Of a stretch of DNA of 64,000 nucleotides, positions 8,833 to 19,870 are shown in pieces. The stretch's first letter is position 1, and each line of letters opens with the position of its first letter. Made by a program: the position numbers and the translations under genes. Where the stretch lies: positions 3,410,001 through 3,474,000 of the forward strand of contig NC_026502.1 of assembly GCF_000182925.2 (NCBI RefSeq). Reading direction: 5' to 3'. The DNA is from Neurospora crassa OR74A. Lineage: Eukaryota; Ascomycota; Sordariomycetes; Sordariales; Sordariaceae. Below the pieces are notes generated by a model. That model saw only the letters and a program-made list of their open reading frames with translations, did no database searches and was not told where the DNA came from.

Positions 8833-11007
8833 TTAAAAAAAGCTCGGCTTCGTCAAAACCCGATACTCCACATAATCCTCCCCATCAATATTGATAATCG
8901 TCCCCTGGGACACCAACTTGCCCTCAAACGGCCCCGACGACTTGCGCTCATACTTGATCCCCGCATACATCTTGGCATCATTGATGCCCGGCACCGTCTC
9001 GCCCGCCGCCTGCGAGAACTTGATCCTGTTGGCCTCCTGCGCGGCCCAGACCCGGTTGAGGCGCTGGATGTTATCGTCAAACAAGGATTTGCGGTCGCTG
9101 CCGTTGGGACCTTGTTGATGAGGGTTTTGCTGGTGACCTTGGTGATGGTGGCCGCTGCCGCCGCCGGGGGGATAAGAGGTAGTAGTAGGGGTGCCGTTGC
9201 GGGAGGGAACTGCGGAAGCTGCGCGTGAGGAGGGTCTGCCGCCGCCGCCATAGGGGGGAAGATGCTGCTGCTGCTGCTGCTGCTGATGATGTTGTTGATG
9301 TTGTCCATGGGATGAGGGGGGTGGAGGGTGCATGGGATACGGCTGGATGGCCGGGGTGTGAAAGCCGCGGTTGGCGGCGCGTTGGTCGGCGCGCATCTGA
9401 CTGGCTTCGACACGGGCGATCTCGCGCTGGGCGATGCTGTTGGTACGTTCCAGACGGTCGACGACGGTTTGTGTCTGAGGGCCACGATTGGCGGCGCGGA
9501 GCTGCACATCCGGGAGGGAGTGGCGGGGGGCGCGGGTGCTCTGGCGGATGGGGCGGAAGTTGTTCTCGTGGTGTTGAGGCGGCGGGACGCTGGCGGGTCT
9601 TGAGATGTCCTCCATCTCTTCGTAGCCACCATTCATGTTGCCGTTTGTGGCCCGCTCCTGCTGCTGCTGCTGCTGCTGCTGCTGGCGGGTACCCCTCATG
9701 GGCAAAGCGGGCGAAGAGTCCAGGTCAATGGTCGTGGGCTCATCCTTCGACAAGCCCTGGGCGTAACGCCTGAGGGCCTCTTCAACTGCCAACTGATCGT
9801 TTTTGTCCCTGTCCTCCGGAAGCTCGCCTATATCCATCATGCGCTGGCGGACGCGCACGTACTCCTTAATCTGTGGCCTGCTCATGCCCTTCAGGTGATC
9901 GAGGAAGTCAACATCCTCCCACTGGCACCAGATCTGACCGGCGCCAAGCGGAAAGTTTCCACCGACCTCCTTACCGTCAGGGTTTTGGTTGACAATCTTG
10001 CACCGGAAATTCTCGTTCTGAGCTAAAACACCCTGGACGGCGTGTCGATCCCTCCGATTAGCTTCACTGGAGTGTTTCCAAGTGCCGACCACGACTCGCG
10101 ACGGGCGACCACTCAAGTCGACGGCAGCAAGAACGTCCTCGACAGGTGCAGCGCTAACAACCTTGCGTCTCTTGGGCTCAGGCCTCGTGAGGGCATGCTC
10201 TGGAATGTCAGGGCCGTACGCGATAGCGGGTAAGGCGTTGGTTTCGGGCGGTGGGTTGGCGGTCACTCTGGCTATGGCCTGCTGGACAGCTTCGAGCATC
10301 GCCTCTTGTGAGTTGACGTCCGGGTGGTTGCTCTGCATCTGCTCGTACCGAACCTTGACGTACTCCTTGACCTGGAAGTGGTCGAGGTTGACCAGGTGAG
10401 GATCGAAAACTATCTTATCAAAAGTAACCCAGCTACCGCCAGGGCCAGGCGGCAGCGGATATCGATGAATGAGGCTACGGCCGTCCCTGGAGACAGTTTC
10501 AATCTTGGTCCGCAACCTGTCTCGGACGTCGATGAAGCCTATGACAGAATGAGCATCCCTCTTGTCCTCCGCGATCGAATCCCTCCAGTAACCGAGCTTG
10601 ACACTTTTGACATTGCCGACTCCATGCGTCTTCTTGGGTCCACTACGAGGTTTGCGTGGCTTCCACTCCTCGGCCGTCGGGGATTCTGAGATGTCGTCAC
10701 GAACGTTCTCGCCGGTGCCTGCTCGCTTTCGCTTAGAGCTGAGCACGACCAACCTGCGCGGCTTCTCCTCATTGTCCGCCATCTCGACATCTTCCTGGTC
10801 AGCTGGCGCGGGCGACTCGACGGCGCGTGCGTTGTTGACCACTATCTCATCCTCAGCGCCGACAGGCGGCTCAGAGGAATGGCTGACTGTGTCCTCGAAG
10901 TGGCTCGGGGGCGGGGTAGGGCTCTCGGGAGGGGGTGTGAGATCATTGTTGTCGTCGTCATCAAGGTAGTCGTGAGTTGCCGCCGTTTCGGAGGGATTTG
11001 GTTCCAT
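8833..11007 (-). CDS. Hypothetical protein with a duplicated ~115-aa domain
   Basis: 724 aa from ATG at 11007; function not recognised. Residues 1-130 are acidic/Pro-rich and then basic (SKRKRAG, PRKPRSGPKK), so nuclear localisation is likely. Two related copies follow, at about residues 135-248 and 304-416. They share the pattern G-x-W...S...RD-x-H-x-V-x-G, K-I, D-G, P-L-x-x-G, W, D, K-E-Y-V-x-V-R, plus a helix. A second basic patch (EPKRRKVV) lies between them. Then come Gln-rich and His/Gln-rich low complexity (CAG/CTG codon runs at about 9259-9284 and 9655-9685) and a compact C-terminal block ending EYRVLTKPSFF. The frame stays open upstream to 11328, but a branch-like ACTAAC and CTATAG at about 11039..11060 suggest a 5'-leader intron, so I start at 11007. 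MGRSRRF at 11163 is an alternative start. Confidence 0.85.
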   Translation of the reverse strand: MEPNPSETAATHDYLDDDDNNDLTPPPESPTPPPSHFEDTVSHSSEPPVGAEDEIVVNNARAVESPAPADQEDVEMADNEEKPRRLVVLSSKRKRAGTGENVRDDISESPTAEEWKPRKPRSGPKKTHGVGNVKSVKLGYWRDSIAEDKRDAHSVIGFIDVRDRLRTKIETVSRDGRSLIHRYPLPPGPGGSWVTFDKIVFDPHLVNLDHFQVKEYVKVRYEQMQSNHPDVNSQEAMLEAVQQAIARVTANPPPETNALPAIAYGPDIPEHALTRPEPKRRKVVSAAPVEDVLAAVDLSGRPSRVVVGTWKHSSEANRRDRHAVQGVLAQNENFRCKIVNQNPDGKEVGGNFPLGAGQIWCQWEDVDFLDHLKGMSRPQIKEYVRVRQRMMDIGELPEDRDKNDQLAVEEALRRYAQGLSKDEPTTIDLDSSPALPMRGTRQQQQQQQQQERATNGNMNGGYEEMEDISRPASVPPPQHHENNFRPIRQSTRAPRHSLPDVQLRAANRGPQTQTVVDRLERTNSIAQREIARVEASQMRADQRAANRGFHTPAIQPYPMHPPPPSSHGQHQQHHQQQQQQQHLPPYGGGGRPSSRAASAVPSRNGTPTTTSYPPGGGSGHHHQGHQQNPHQQGPNGSDRKSLFDDNIQRLNRVWAAQEANRIKFSQAAGETVPGINDAKMYAGIKYERKSSGPFEGKLVSQGTIINIDGEDYVEYRVLTKPSFF

Positions 11008-11547
11008 TTCGGCGTCTTTTGTGGTATTTCCGTCAGCGCTATAGAAGGAGTTAGTAGGTTGTTCCTGGTTTGAGAGAGGCTTAATATAGTTGTCAAGAGG
11101 GCTTGTCTTTAGAAGCCGAGGGAACATCACAGACCAACTGCGAAATCGCCTCGACCTGCCCATGATGAAGAATAGTGTGTTGCGATAATGATGACAATGC
11201 GCTTGAAGGGTATACAAGTGAATGAAGGCAACAACTGAATGAGATGTTGATGTGAACAATGTGACCGGGCAGGGACTGTTGACTATGAAGCCTATGAGAT
11301 CACATACGAAATGGCCGTAAAAAGGCATTGTGTGACTCTCTTAGGCTGCCATCAACAAGGGAAGGGTCTGACAACCAACGGTAATTGTAATTGCCAACAG
11401 GCAGAGTTTTTCCCGTTTGAGGGCCAACCACGTGAAGGTACATGATGTCTTTGCTGCTACCGGGTGCGGTAAGACCCCTCCACGCGACCCTGTGAACTCT
11501 GAGGCAGATGTGGGGGAAGGAATGAAAGGTATGTGAGTAAGGTGTAC
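11008..11547. other. 5' leader/promoter of the duplicated-domain gene
   Basis: Contains a probable 5'-UTR intron of that gene (3' end at 11039, with ACTAAC branch site and CTATAG acceptor; donor possibly GTGATG near 11130). Otherwise non-coding. It also abuts the 3' end of the small acidic gene. Confidence 0.5.
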
Positions 11548-12070
11548 TTAGTGAACTTGCCTTGAGGTTTGCAAAGGTGCAAGAACAGTATTAGCAGCCC
11601 TAATTAGATAATCCATGTTAGCCAAGCTGATATGTTGACAGTTGGTAGACCCAACCGTCGACTGTTGTTGGTTGAAGGCGCAAAGGAGTCCGAATGTTTG
11701 GATGGGAGAGTCGACTTTGGGAGACGGAACGGGAAGAAGAAGAAGAGCGTTTGTTGGTACTTTGGGTGGATCTTGCAAAGAACTCGAGCGGCAGAGACAA
11801 TGCCCGCCTCAGTTCGAGTTCTGAAGAATTATCATCAACTCACTTTTCGCTCTCCTTGCCACTGACACTGCCGTCTGTCTCTGCCTCGGAGTTGGGAATC
11901 TCTTTTTTAGGAGATTTGGCTTGAGAAAGCTGGGCAACTGTGCCTTGAGGTTCAACCTCTGCATCGCTGTCACTGTCGACTACGACGATATCTGGCTCTG
12001 ACTTGTCTTGAACAGCCATGGGCTTTCCAGCCTCTTGCTCGGGCTTGCTTGTGTCAACCATGTCCGCCAT
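11548..12070 (-). CDS. Small acidic protein with SUMO-interaction-like motif
   Basis: I do not recognise this gene. Exon 1 (11844..12070) and exon 2 (11548..11599), joined across a 244-nt intron (GTGAGT donor, GCTAAC branch, TTAG acceptor), give about 92 aa: a very acidic Lys/Glu/Ser-rich chain ending APLQTSRQVH. Residues 26-40 read EPDIVVVDSDSDAEVEP: three aliphatics followed by acidic/Ser residues, the hallmark of a SUMO-interacting motif. Without splicing the frame stops immediately after the donor. An alternative acceptor 27 nt upstream would add nine residues in frame. The final exon could also end at a GC-type donor (AG|GCAAGT), in which case the protein is longer than modelled. The leader is long, reaching perhaps 12.8 kb with several short uORFs. 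Confidence 0.45.
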
Positions 12071-14300
12071 GATCTGCAGCTGAGGCGTTGTCAGGAAAGG
12101 TGGTGGAGAGGTTGAAGAACCGGAGTTGTGCTTTGGTTGTGGAGAGAAATACTCCACGCAGTTGCCTTGAGTCTTAAGGTGAAGGGGGGAAAAAATAACA
12201 CGACCGGCAGTGAAGGACCGAGATGCCAAGAGATCTGTAAGGTTGTGGTGTTTGTGCGGGAGGCGAGTGCTGGGTGAATGTGCTCCGGTTGGCCGGGTGG
12301 CCAGTAAAAAGATGGGATGGAAGGAACGGCAACAGCAAGATTAGAAAGCAAGAGAAGGTGAAGAAGGGGGACACTGATAAATGGAGCAAGTGGATGCAGC
12401 CGGCGCAATAGTCACGCCAGAGTCCGGTAACAGATCGTGTAGGTATAAGTGAAACTCGAGGCCAGGGATGAAACTTGATGAAGGGTGGTTTATTACCTGG
12501 TTGCAAAGAAGAGACTTTGGGAATGAAGAGAGTGGCAATCAGGGCCCTTTCTCGACAATAACCACCAACACAAGACGAGCACAGAATGGTATTACCTCTG
12601 GAGCCAGAGAAAACCGGGGACACCAGGGAGGATCCAATCAGCTAGAGTGTTGGTCAGGATGTAGACAGGTTGCTGAAAGACCCAGGTTACTTGTTGGCTT
12701 TGAATCGAGGTGTGATTTGTCAAAGCTGGAAGGGCTAACCACCAAAGAGCCTGGGATCGTTTGACAGGTTCAACTGGGGAGTGATGCAGACTTTTTTTTA
12801 TTGAAGCGCAATTGTGAGCAGTGTCGCGTCTTCTCGGTGTTGTTTGTTTATCTTGCCCAATACCCGATTGAGGAGTCAAGGGAGGGAGGGAGGGTTTGAA
12901 GCAACCTCAGAGAGTACGCAAAAGTGGTAGTAATGTGTGTGGAGATGGAGAGAAGACTGTTAAACACCGGACACAGTATCTCGGTGGTTGCTTAGTAACG
13001 CGTCGTCAAATAGTTGTTGACTTTTGGAGTTAACGGATGCAGAGAGTATGAGCTGTCTTCTTTTTACGAGAGAAATGCTGGACAAAAGAAAATGATTGGC
13101 GAACAGTGACCTCTAGCGGTGGGGAAAGATAGAGATGGCAAGTGTTGGAAGAGTTAAAGTCCGCAAAGTCACAGAGTCAGTCGGAAAAGAAAGAAAAATA
13201 AGGGAAGAGAGAATGTAACTAAGTGAAAGGTTGGGGAAACTGACAGGGAACCGTGTCTGACATCAATGCAGCAGATCTGGTTGCGAATTTGTTAAGGTGT
13301 TGCGGGCTTGAACTACCAGTTGCCCCTCTGAGCCAGAGCAATTGTTGTAACTATCTTTACCCCCCTGTTATAGGTGTCTGCTTTGGCCTGTTAACTCTCG
13401 TCGGTTCTTTACTTGTCGAAACCGTCAACCGATCAAACAAAGAAAGAAGCCACAGTTGAACTGGTAGCGGTAGGAGAGAGGCGAATCGAGGATCCAATTC
13501 CATGCCCAGAGACAAAGTTGCCCCTGCATGTTGAACTTCAAGTTGAGAGACCAACATCAACCCATGTCGACTGCCAACAACGAGATCACAATCGAAACGG
13601 TCATTGAAGCAGAACAGAACCAAACCCGCAAAAAGACGGGGGGGACGAAGTGGGTAATCTTTTCAAAGTCTTGTTTTAATTGACGACAACGTGTAACCAG
13701 CCAATCACAAAGCGGCGGAAAGGAGAATACATCCATCACCGCTGTTGTTTGTTAGCTGGCATCAGTACCCGACCGACATTCATCATGATGCATGACGGTT
13801 GCCCCGGTCGCCAACGGTAGATGCTGCATCAGTCGTGCACATTCATTCGAGTCAATGAACACAGCTTCCTGCTTTGTGTTCCTACATTCATCAAAGAGTG
13901 CCGTATCGGATTTCGGCAGTTTATTACTTACATGTACTTACCGTAATTAGCTCCCTTTACCTGATATCTCCTTCGGAACTTTTATCATGATGGCTACCGT
14001 AGAAACTCGGTATACTGGCAATAAGCTAGCTAATGCCTGAAAAACCTGGATATCGAGCAGGGTGCTGGAAAATCTGCAATGTCCGAGTCCGAGCCTGTGC
14101 TCCAAGACACAAGCAAGCTAGTGGTGAACAGTGTTGTAGAGCTTTCACTAGTGGTAACTGAGCGGACATGTGTACAGACGCGTGCTGCTTCCTATACCTA
14201 CCTACTGTCGGGCGCTCAAAGAGGGATATCCAGCTTATTGCCAGTTAACTGAGTTTCTACGGTACCTAGTGTACCTACTGTCAAGACATGTCAAGAGTGC

Positions 14301-14390
<90 letters not shown>

Positions 14391-16154
14391 CCGACAAATT
14401 GAAAATAATGTTATTCAGTTCCCTTTCGCTCTCGGGGCAAAAAGACGCATAATCTCCGCACTGCCTCCATCCTCAAATGGCCTTGGCTGCTTTGCTGATC
14501 TCTTAAGGGGAGGGGTTTGGGTTTGGGTTGTTACACGTAAACACGAGTTTCCATTTTCTTTCTGACATGTCGGTCAGTCAATCAGTCAGTTAGTCAGTCA
14601 GTTGGACTTGATAATACCTCATCAGCCTAACCTAACCTAAAAGCTCAAGACAAGAACCACCACTCATATCTCTCAGATTGACTAACTAAAAAAAAAACAG
14701 TCGCAGTAAGAAGTTGACCTAACCAACTATGAGTGGGACTGAGGACGCTAGGTAGGTAAGGTAGGTAACCTAATCCACGAAAGCGCTTTTTGCGACGGAG
14801 GAACGACGAAAAAAAAAACGTCAAGTTTTCAAACCATGCCTAGAGGTAGGTACATATCTACCGAACAGTAGTGGTGGTGGTGGTGGTGGTGCCCTTATCT
14901 CGAGAGCCTCCGAGCCTCCCATCCATCCATCCATCTCGCTCGGGCTCTTGAATGGTAACCTCTCGCATCAGTGTAGCGCAGGATTTCATGCTAATCACGA
15001 CGTTAGTTACACGTGTGATTGGTCGTCGAGTCGTTGTGCGCCCTATTTGCGAATTTGCGGATCCCATCATGACACTTTGACGATACAGCTAAATGTCACG
15101 TCTCGAGTTCGGATCGTAGGCGGTGATGGGATAGATAGGTACCTACCTGACCTCTATCGGTAAACTTCCATCTCCCTTCGTCGTCTTTGCGATCTGGACG
15201 CTACCATAAATGTTCAGTCTGCTAGTGTCTGTTAGCGCTCAACCTCCATGACCGCCTATGTAGCGCTGTAAATAGCACTATCAAGCACTTGCACTAACAT
15301 CTCCACTCTACTTTACCTGTTTGAAATTACAGGCGAAGCTAAGAAACTGAATGCATTCCATGGGAATGATCTTGGACTTCTTCACATCACTCGCTCCGAT
15401 CTGTACTATCGTTTCCTCACCCCAGAATCTCAATGTACAATGACAGCTTGCGCACAATGAACTAAATATATCAGCCATTCGGACTTTGTATTAGGAGTGT
15501 TGACAAGCAACTAGTAACTAGAGTCGAGACAAAGATAAGAGGCAACTCTTCACGACGTCTTTTTCGGCCGACATTAATGTCACCCTGACTCTTGTCTTCT
15601 CAGTGACATCTGCCTAAGCCACGCTTTGTGCTACTGCATGCTGTAACCTTGACTACCTATGTGTGGTCTTTGGTCCTCCGGTGTTTAGTGTACATACATA
15701 TGACTCAATGAACCACATGATGTACTTGGGTGAGCTTGGTAACTGAGACACACCAAGATGGAAGCCCAACTGAACTAAATCAGAGAAGCTGAACCTGAGA
15801 GCACGATTCCAGTTTAGCCAAAAGATGCGTGGGGTCAGTCCTGGTAAGTATAGGTAATGTATCCATTTTAAGACGCCTAATATATGTAAAGGAAAATAAG
15901 AAAACAAACCAAAAAAAGCAAAATCGATCCTGGTATCTTCTCATGACAAAACATGACTGACGGCTGCTATATCATGCATACATCATCTCTCTCTCCAAAC
16001 TCCCTGTTCAACCAACCCATGCCCGTGTTTGTTTCTTTTGAGAACCCATAGAAACCCAAAAAAGGAGACATTGTCTTCGTCGCTGTGTATAGATTCATTA
16101 AGATTTCTTCCCCTCGCCAAAAAGAGCACCAAGTGTTTATTGGTCCATCTTGAT
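12071..16154. other. 4-kb spacer with leader and microsatellites
   Basis: The left part is the probable long leader and promoter of the small acidic gene. No protein-like frame was found; several 60-130 codon frames lack domain or codon signal. Repeats: (CAA)n at 14300..14391, GTCA-type repeats at about 14573..14602, TAACC units at about 14628..14640, GGT repeat at about 14869..14891, and scattered TAGGTAGG/ACCTA motifs. Confidence 0.6.
14300..14391 (+). repeat. (CAA)n microsatellite, ~30 copies
   Basis: About 91 nt of perfect CAA trinucleotides. The frame reading it as poly-Gln (14170..14565) has no coding support on either side, so it is treated as an intergenic repeat. Confidence 0.95.
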
Positions 16155-17585
16155 CTAGTGGTCTTCAGAGTAGTTCTCGGTCTTCATGTCCTTAAGACCA
16201 AGCTCCTCCTCTTCCTCGTCGGTACGCTCGTACTCCTCCACAACCATCTGCTCATCGGGCTGGGCCGGGTCGTCAGCCAAGCTCTGGACGTAGGAGCTGG
16301 CCATGGGGTCGGTGAGAATAATGGTGAACTCGCGCTCGCCCTTGATGGCGGCGCTGAGGTCGCCAAAGAACTTGTCCCAGCGAGCCTTCTCCTCAGCGGG
16401 GAGGGAGTCGCCAGCGTGGACGGCGGCGGGGTCCTCGGGGCCGGTCTGGAAGATCTGGTTGTGGAGGTCGTCGCGGACCTGGGTGAGAAGACCCTCCACC
16501 GTGGTGAAGCGGCCGCCGAGGGTGCCGGGGTTGACGGAAAGGTTGAGCTCGGGGCACTCGAGGAAGCAAGACTCGCTCTTGAGAATGTCGCGGGCAAGAT
16601 CGACCGAGTTCCTGACCTTGATGGTGACCTTCTTGCCCTTCTCGGGCACCTCACCGCCGGTCTTGACATCGTTGGACTTGTAGCCGCAGTCGTCGCAAGT
16701 GGTGTTCATGATGACGACCTGACGGAAGTGGGGGATGTCGACCATCTTCATGTTGGTGGTGCAAGGGTGCATGCAGCCGGGGCAGGTGGCGGGGAAAGCG
16801 TAAACGGTGTCGGGGATGATGTCGCCACTCTCGGTGAGGCCTTCGTTGCTGGTGTCGGCGAGACCGAGGGCCTCGTTTTGCTCCTTGGTACGGAGGTACT
16901 CGCGCTTCTCCCACTTGCCAACACCGTCGCGCATGTCGGGGGTAATGAAGGAGTTGCCGGCCGGGTCGTCGACGGAGACACGGAAGGGGAAGGCCTCGCC
17001 AGCGAGCATCTTGCGACCCTTCTGGATGATCTCCTCAACCTTCTCGTAGACCTCGGGAGCCTGCTCCTTGCGGTCCGCCTGGCCAGCCTCGAGGTCCTCG
17101 ACAATAGTGGTCAGGAGACCCTCGACGTTGGTAAGCTGACCGCGGCCAGCAGGAACCTCGACGTCCAACTCAATGAACTTGACAGTGGCGGTATCAGACT
17201 TGACGACCTGGCGGGCAAAGTCCTCCATCTGGGTCAGGCGAAGCTCGACATGGACACCCTTGAGCTGGAAGGTGCCGGCAGGTTGGATCTCATTGTTCTG
17301 GAAGCCGCACTTGTCGCAAGAGAAGGACATGATGATGATTTCGCGGAAATAGGGAATCTGGGTAAGGAGAAGACGTGTTGTTCCCTAGAGAGCCATGGTT
17401 AGCCGGTATTCGAAGGGTGCGACTGTTTGCGACAGCTTCCAACTTACATTCTCGTGGCAGTTCATGCAGAGAGACTCGATCTCCTCGACACCGCGGGGCT
17501 CGTCATCCTCGGCCTGAGCGTCGGCGGCGGCGGGCGCGATATCCTCGACCTTCTGGCCGATGGGGGTGAAAGTTTCCTCGGGCAT
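16155..17585 (-). CDS. zpr1: Zinc-finger protein ZPR1
   Basis: Two exons (17448..17585 and 16155..17384) around a 63-nt intron (GTAAGT...CTCTAG) give 455 aa. ZPR1 is an essential eukaryotic protein that shuttles to the nucleus and assists folding of translation elongation factor eEF1A. The protein shows the diagnostic tandem layout. ZnF1 is CMNC (Cys40/43) with GTTRLLLTQIPYFREIIIMS and CDKC (Cys69/72), then an alpha-helical hairpin and beta domain. ZnF2 is CPGC (Cys247/250) with IPHFRQVVIM and CDDC (Cys276/279), then a second copy of the domain (GRFTTVEGLLTQVRDDL mirrors GRGQLTNVEGLLTTIVEDL of the first). The intron splits the first zinc finger exactly after MNCHEN. The C-terminus is acidic (ERTDEEEEELGL). 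Confidence 0.96.
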
Positions 17586-18165
17586 TGTGTATGTTGTGGT
17601 GGTATATCTGTGTGGATTGTCGCAAACGGCCGTTGGGATAGATCAGCAGATGGTGACTTTTATAGGGTCCTTGGAGAAAATTTTGGAGGGGCAATTGGCG
17701 ATCGGGTTTGGCGGGGGATTCTGGCAAGGAAGGGTGGAGCAAGCAACCAACGGAAGTGACATAAGCTTGACCCCAGACTTGGCCCAGATTGACCCAGTGC
17801 AATGGAGCCACTGCCCAAAGCTTCGGGAACATTCCAGCCTTGAATATTCATGTGTCCCGGAAATAATCATCTGATAATTGAAGATTTCAAGAGCCCTGTC
17901 CGAGTATCCAGGAAACTATATCTGCTTGGAAGTCCTTTCAAGATCAACCGCTCGAGTGACCTGGAATTTTCCTTGCGGCAATTCAGTCATACCAGAGGAG
18001 AGGTAGCTTATGTACTTCACAATTGCCCCAAACCGCCAATCACAGGGCAATATTCATCAGGATCCAAGACGGGACGAGCTGATGGAAACTCTCTGTCCAA
18101 AATTCAAGGACAGCCCAATACGGTAACAATTGGAGGCCCCTGTATCTCTATATCAGAGATCAACT
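17586..18165. other. zpr1 promoter / Snm1-like gene 3' flank
   Basis: 580 bp between two minus-strand genes. No gene seen. Contains the zpr1 5' leader and promoter and the Snm1-like 3' end. An AATAAA (minus, 18165..18170) overlaps the Snm1-like stop codon. Confidence 0.5.
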
Positions 18166-18828
18166 TTATTTCTGCATAAAATCGGCGAGACTCAGTCCAA
18201 GACCAGGCCTCGAGGCTTTGGAGGCATTGGACTGGTCGAGCAAGGCCTGAAGTCCGGCTTTTCTGGATTTGGCACGCTTTTTGCTATTTGCACTGGACGA
18301 AGGAGTTGGCTTGGGTGCGGAGAGCCCAGCAAGAGACCCCAGGGTAGACGCCGCACTTGGTTTTAGCCCTGTTGCTGCTGTCTTTGGCGCTTGTTGTGGT
18401 GGTTGAGTCTTCAGGTTGATGCTGCGCCTCGAGACAGGAGCCGGGGCCGGGAACTTGATCTCCGTCTTCCTTGTGCAGTGGCCGCATGTGATGCGCTTAA
18501 CTGGCCCTTTGCGCGACTCTTGATCCTGCTGCTTCGTCTGGACAGGCGCTTTCGTAAACTTTTGGCCTGCTCTTAGCCTCTTGCGCACAGCTTTTTGGTG
18601 TTCAAATTTTAAAGTGCTGCCGTGACCGGGGATCATGATGTGGCCGCAGCAACTACAGACGTGCTGTCTATGAACATCGGACTGGGGCAGTTCGTTCTCA
18701 AACATAAGGTTGCCTCTCTGGTTCATGAGGAACGCCGATGTCTCTGGCGCTGTTGTCGCCAGAAGATGGGCGGCGTCTGTCAGAAAGTCCAGCGTTGCTG
18801 AGAGCTGGGTTGAGGATGGTCCGTTCAT
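18166..18828 (-). CDS. RNase P/MRP protein subunit, Rpr2/Rpp21/Snm1 family
   Basis: A single exon of 220 aa from ATG at 18828 (MNGPSSTQLS). The frame is open to 18903, but the upstream ATG is less likely. An N-terminal helix (TLDFLTDAAHLLA, then LMNQRGN) is followed by a four-Cys zinc ribbon: VCSCC (Cys58 and Cys61) and CGHC (Cys115/118), with a basic stretch KAVRKRLRAGQK in between. This is the organisation of Rpr2/Rpp21/Snm1 proteins, which bind the RNA of RNase P (tRNA 5' end maturation) or RNase MRP (rRNA processing). The C-terminal 90 residues are low complexity, Ala/Pro/Ser/Lys-rich, ending LGLSLADFMQK. Whether it is the RNase P or the MRP version cannot be decided from sequence alone; the long basic tail resembles fungal Snm1-type annotations. 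Confidence 0.8.
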   Translation of the reverse strand: MNGPSSTQLSATLDFLTDAAHLLATTAPETSAFLMNQRGNLMFENELPQSDVHRQHVCSCCGHIMIPGHGSTLKFEHQKAVRKRLRAGQKFTKAPVQTKQQDQESRKGPVKRITCGHCTRKTEIKFPAPAPVSRRSINLKTQPPQQAPKTAATGLKPSAASTLGSLAGLSAPKPTPSSSANSKKRAKSRKAGLQALLDQSNASKASRPGLGLSLADFMQK

Positions 18829-19209
18829 CGTGATTTTCGTCGTGTCGTAGGACAACAAGGTCGGATGTCGGTGGTTGATGGAAGTGAAGTGGGAGAGAGG
18901 CAACTCAGATTATTCAATTGGATTTTTACGGCGTGAAACGAAGGCTGGTGCACGGGCCAACCGGTTTATCGAACGTTCGCCTTTTGGTAAAGACCAATAT
19001 CGATCTACCCATCAAGGGACTCAAGCCAAGGGGAATATCAAGACACAAGCAGCCCCTTCAATGTCACTTTTTCCCCTGACACCTGCCGCCTTCATTCCCG
19101 TTTTCTCAACAACATCGCATCAACAGTTCATCACGAAGGAGCTTGCGAATCGAGGGTTAGGGTTAGACTGGAGATTGTCAAGAAATGCTTGGAGAGGGAG
19201 TTTACAGAT
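18829..19209. other. Promoter of Snm1-like gene with telomere-like box
   Basis: 381 bp with no gene. At 19153..19166 AGGGTTAGGGTTAG contains two TTAGGG-type units, about 325 nt upstream of the Snm1-like start and just past the CZIB stop. Such teloboxes occur in promoters of translation-related genes in several eukaryotes. Confidence 0.45.
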
Positions 19210-19870
19210 TTAAGCCCGGTTGATCTCCCACTTGAGCTCCTTGATGCTAACTTCATCGTTGGCCTTCTCATCATAATCGAACCATTCTCCCTCGGTCAGG
19301 TCAATGTCGGCGAACTTGGTGTTGGAGTCGACGCCTTCGGCAAGCCAAGAGCCCTGCATATTCGATGTCAGCAGGTAACCGAAATTCAAAAACAGAAAGA
19401 TACCAGACATGGACTAACCTCAGGCTGGAACTCAACAAACTCCAGTCCTCTACAGTCAAACTCGAGAAGCTTTTGCTTCTTGGCAGGTTCCGTCTGCTCA
19501 TAAGCGGTGGGGGCAGCCTTGATGGAAGCTGACGACTCTCTCTTGCAGTTTTTGCACTTCCACACAAAGTTGGCCTCACCACGGCTGCCGCTCATCTCGT
19601 TGTTTTCCTGGTGAATGTGTCAACAAGGGAATGCTTCAGGTCTTTGGAGGGGAACTTACAAAGCGGCTCACGCCAACGGGCTTGTCATGGACCTCCCTGC
19701 AGGAGGTGCACTGAACCTTGAAGGTGTACCAGAACGGGTTACCCTCGCTGTCGTCAGGGCGGAGGTTGGTGACTCTAGAAGTTTGGTGTAAGTTGGCTTT
19801 TCCTTTTTTCTTCTCCCGACTTCTTGTTCACTCACCCAGCAAGGTCAGCAGTAAGGTAAAGCGCAAACAT
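19210..19870 (-). CDS. CXXC zinc-binding protein, DUF866/CZIB (C1orf123) family
   Basis: Four exons (19836..19870, 19660..19774, 19419..19607, 19210..19353) encode 160 aa, the family's usual length. All introns have GTRAGT-like donors; the first splits Gly12 after its second base, the others fall between codons. The protein begins MFALYLTADL, has the VTNLRP start of the family, a first knuckle QCTSC (Cys34/37) and a second WKCKNC (Cys68/71), which together bind one zinc, and ends in the typical acidic segment GEWFDYDEKANDEVSI-KELKWEI. The human homologue is a cytosolic zinc-binding protein of poorly known function. Divergent from the PPR-like gene across 763 bp. Confidence 0.94.

Noticed and set aside
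8377-9228. 283-codon plus-strand frame
   Set aside because: Low-complexity Ser/Pro/Phe from CT-rich DNA and antisense to the end of a well-supported gene.
13253-13459. Small 68-codon hydrophobic frame
   Set aside because: Too short, no conserved features, isolated in a repeat-rich spacer.
14170-14565. 131-codon frame with a long poly-Gln run
   Set aside because: The Gln run is just the CAA microsatellite; flanks have no coding character or splice context.
16029-17402. 457-codon Leu/Val/Gly-rich plus-strand frame
   Set aside because: Antisense shadow of ZPR1, whose zinc fingers and splice sites are unambiguous.
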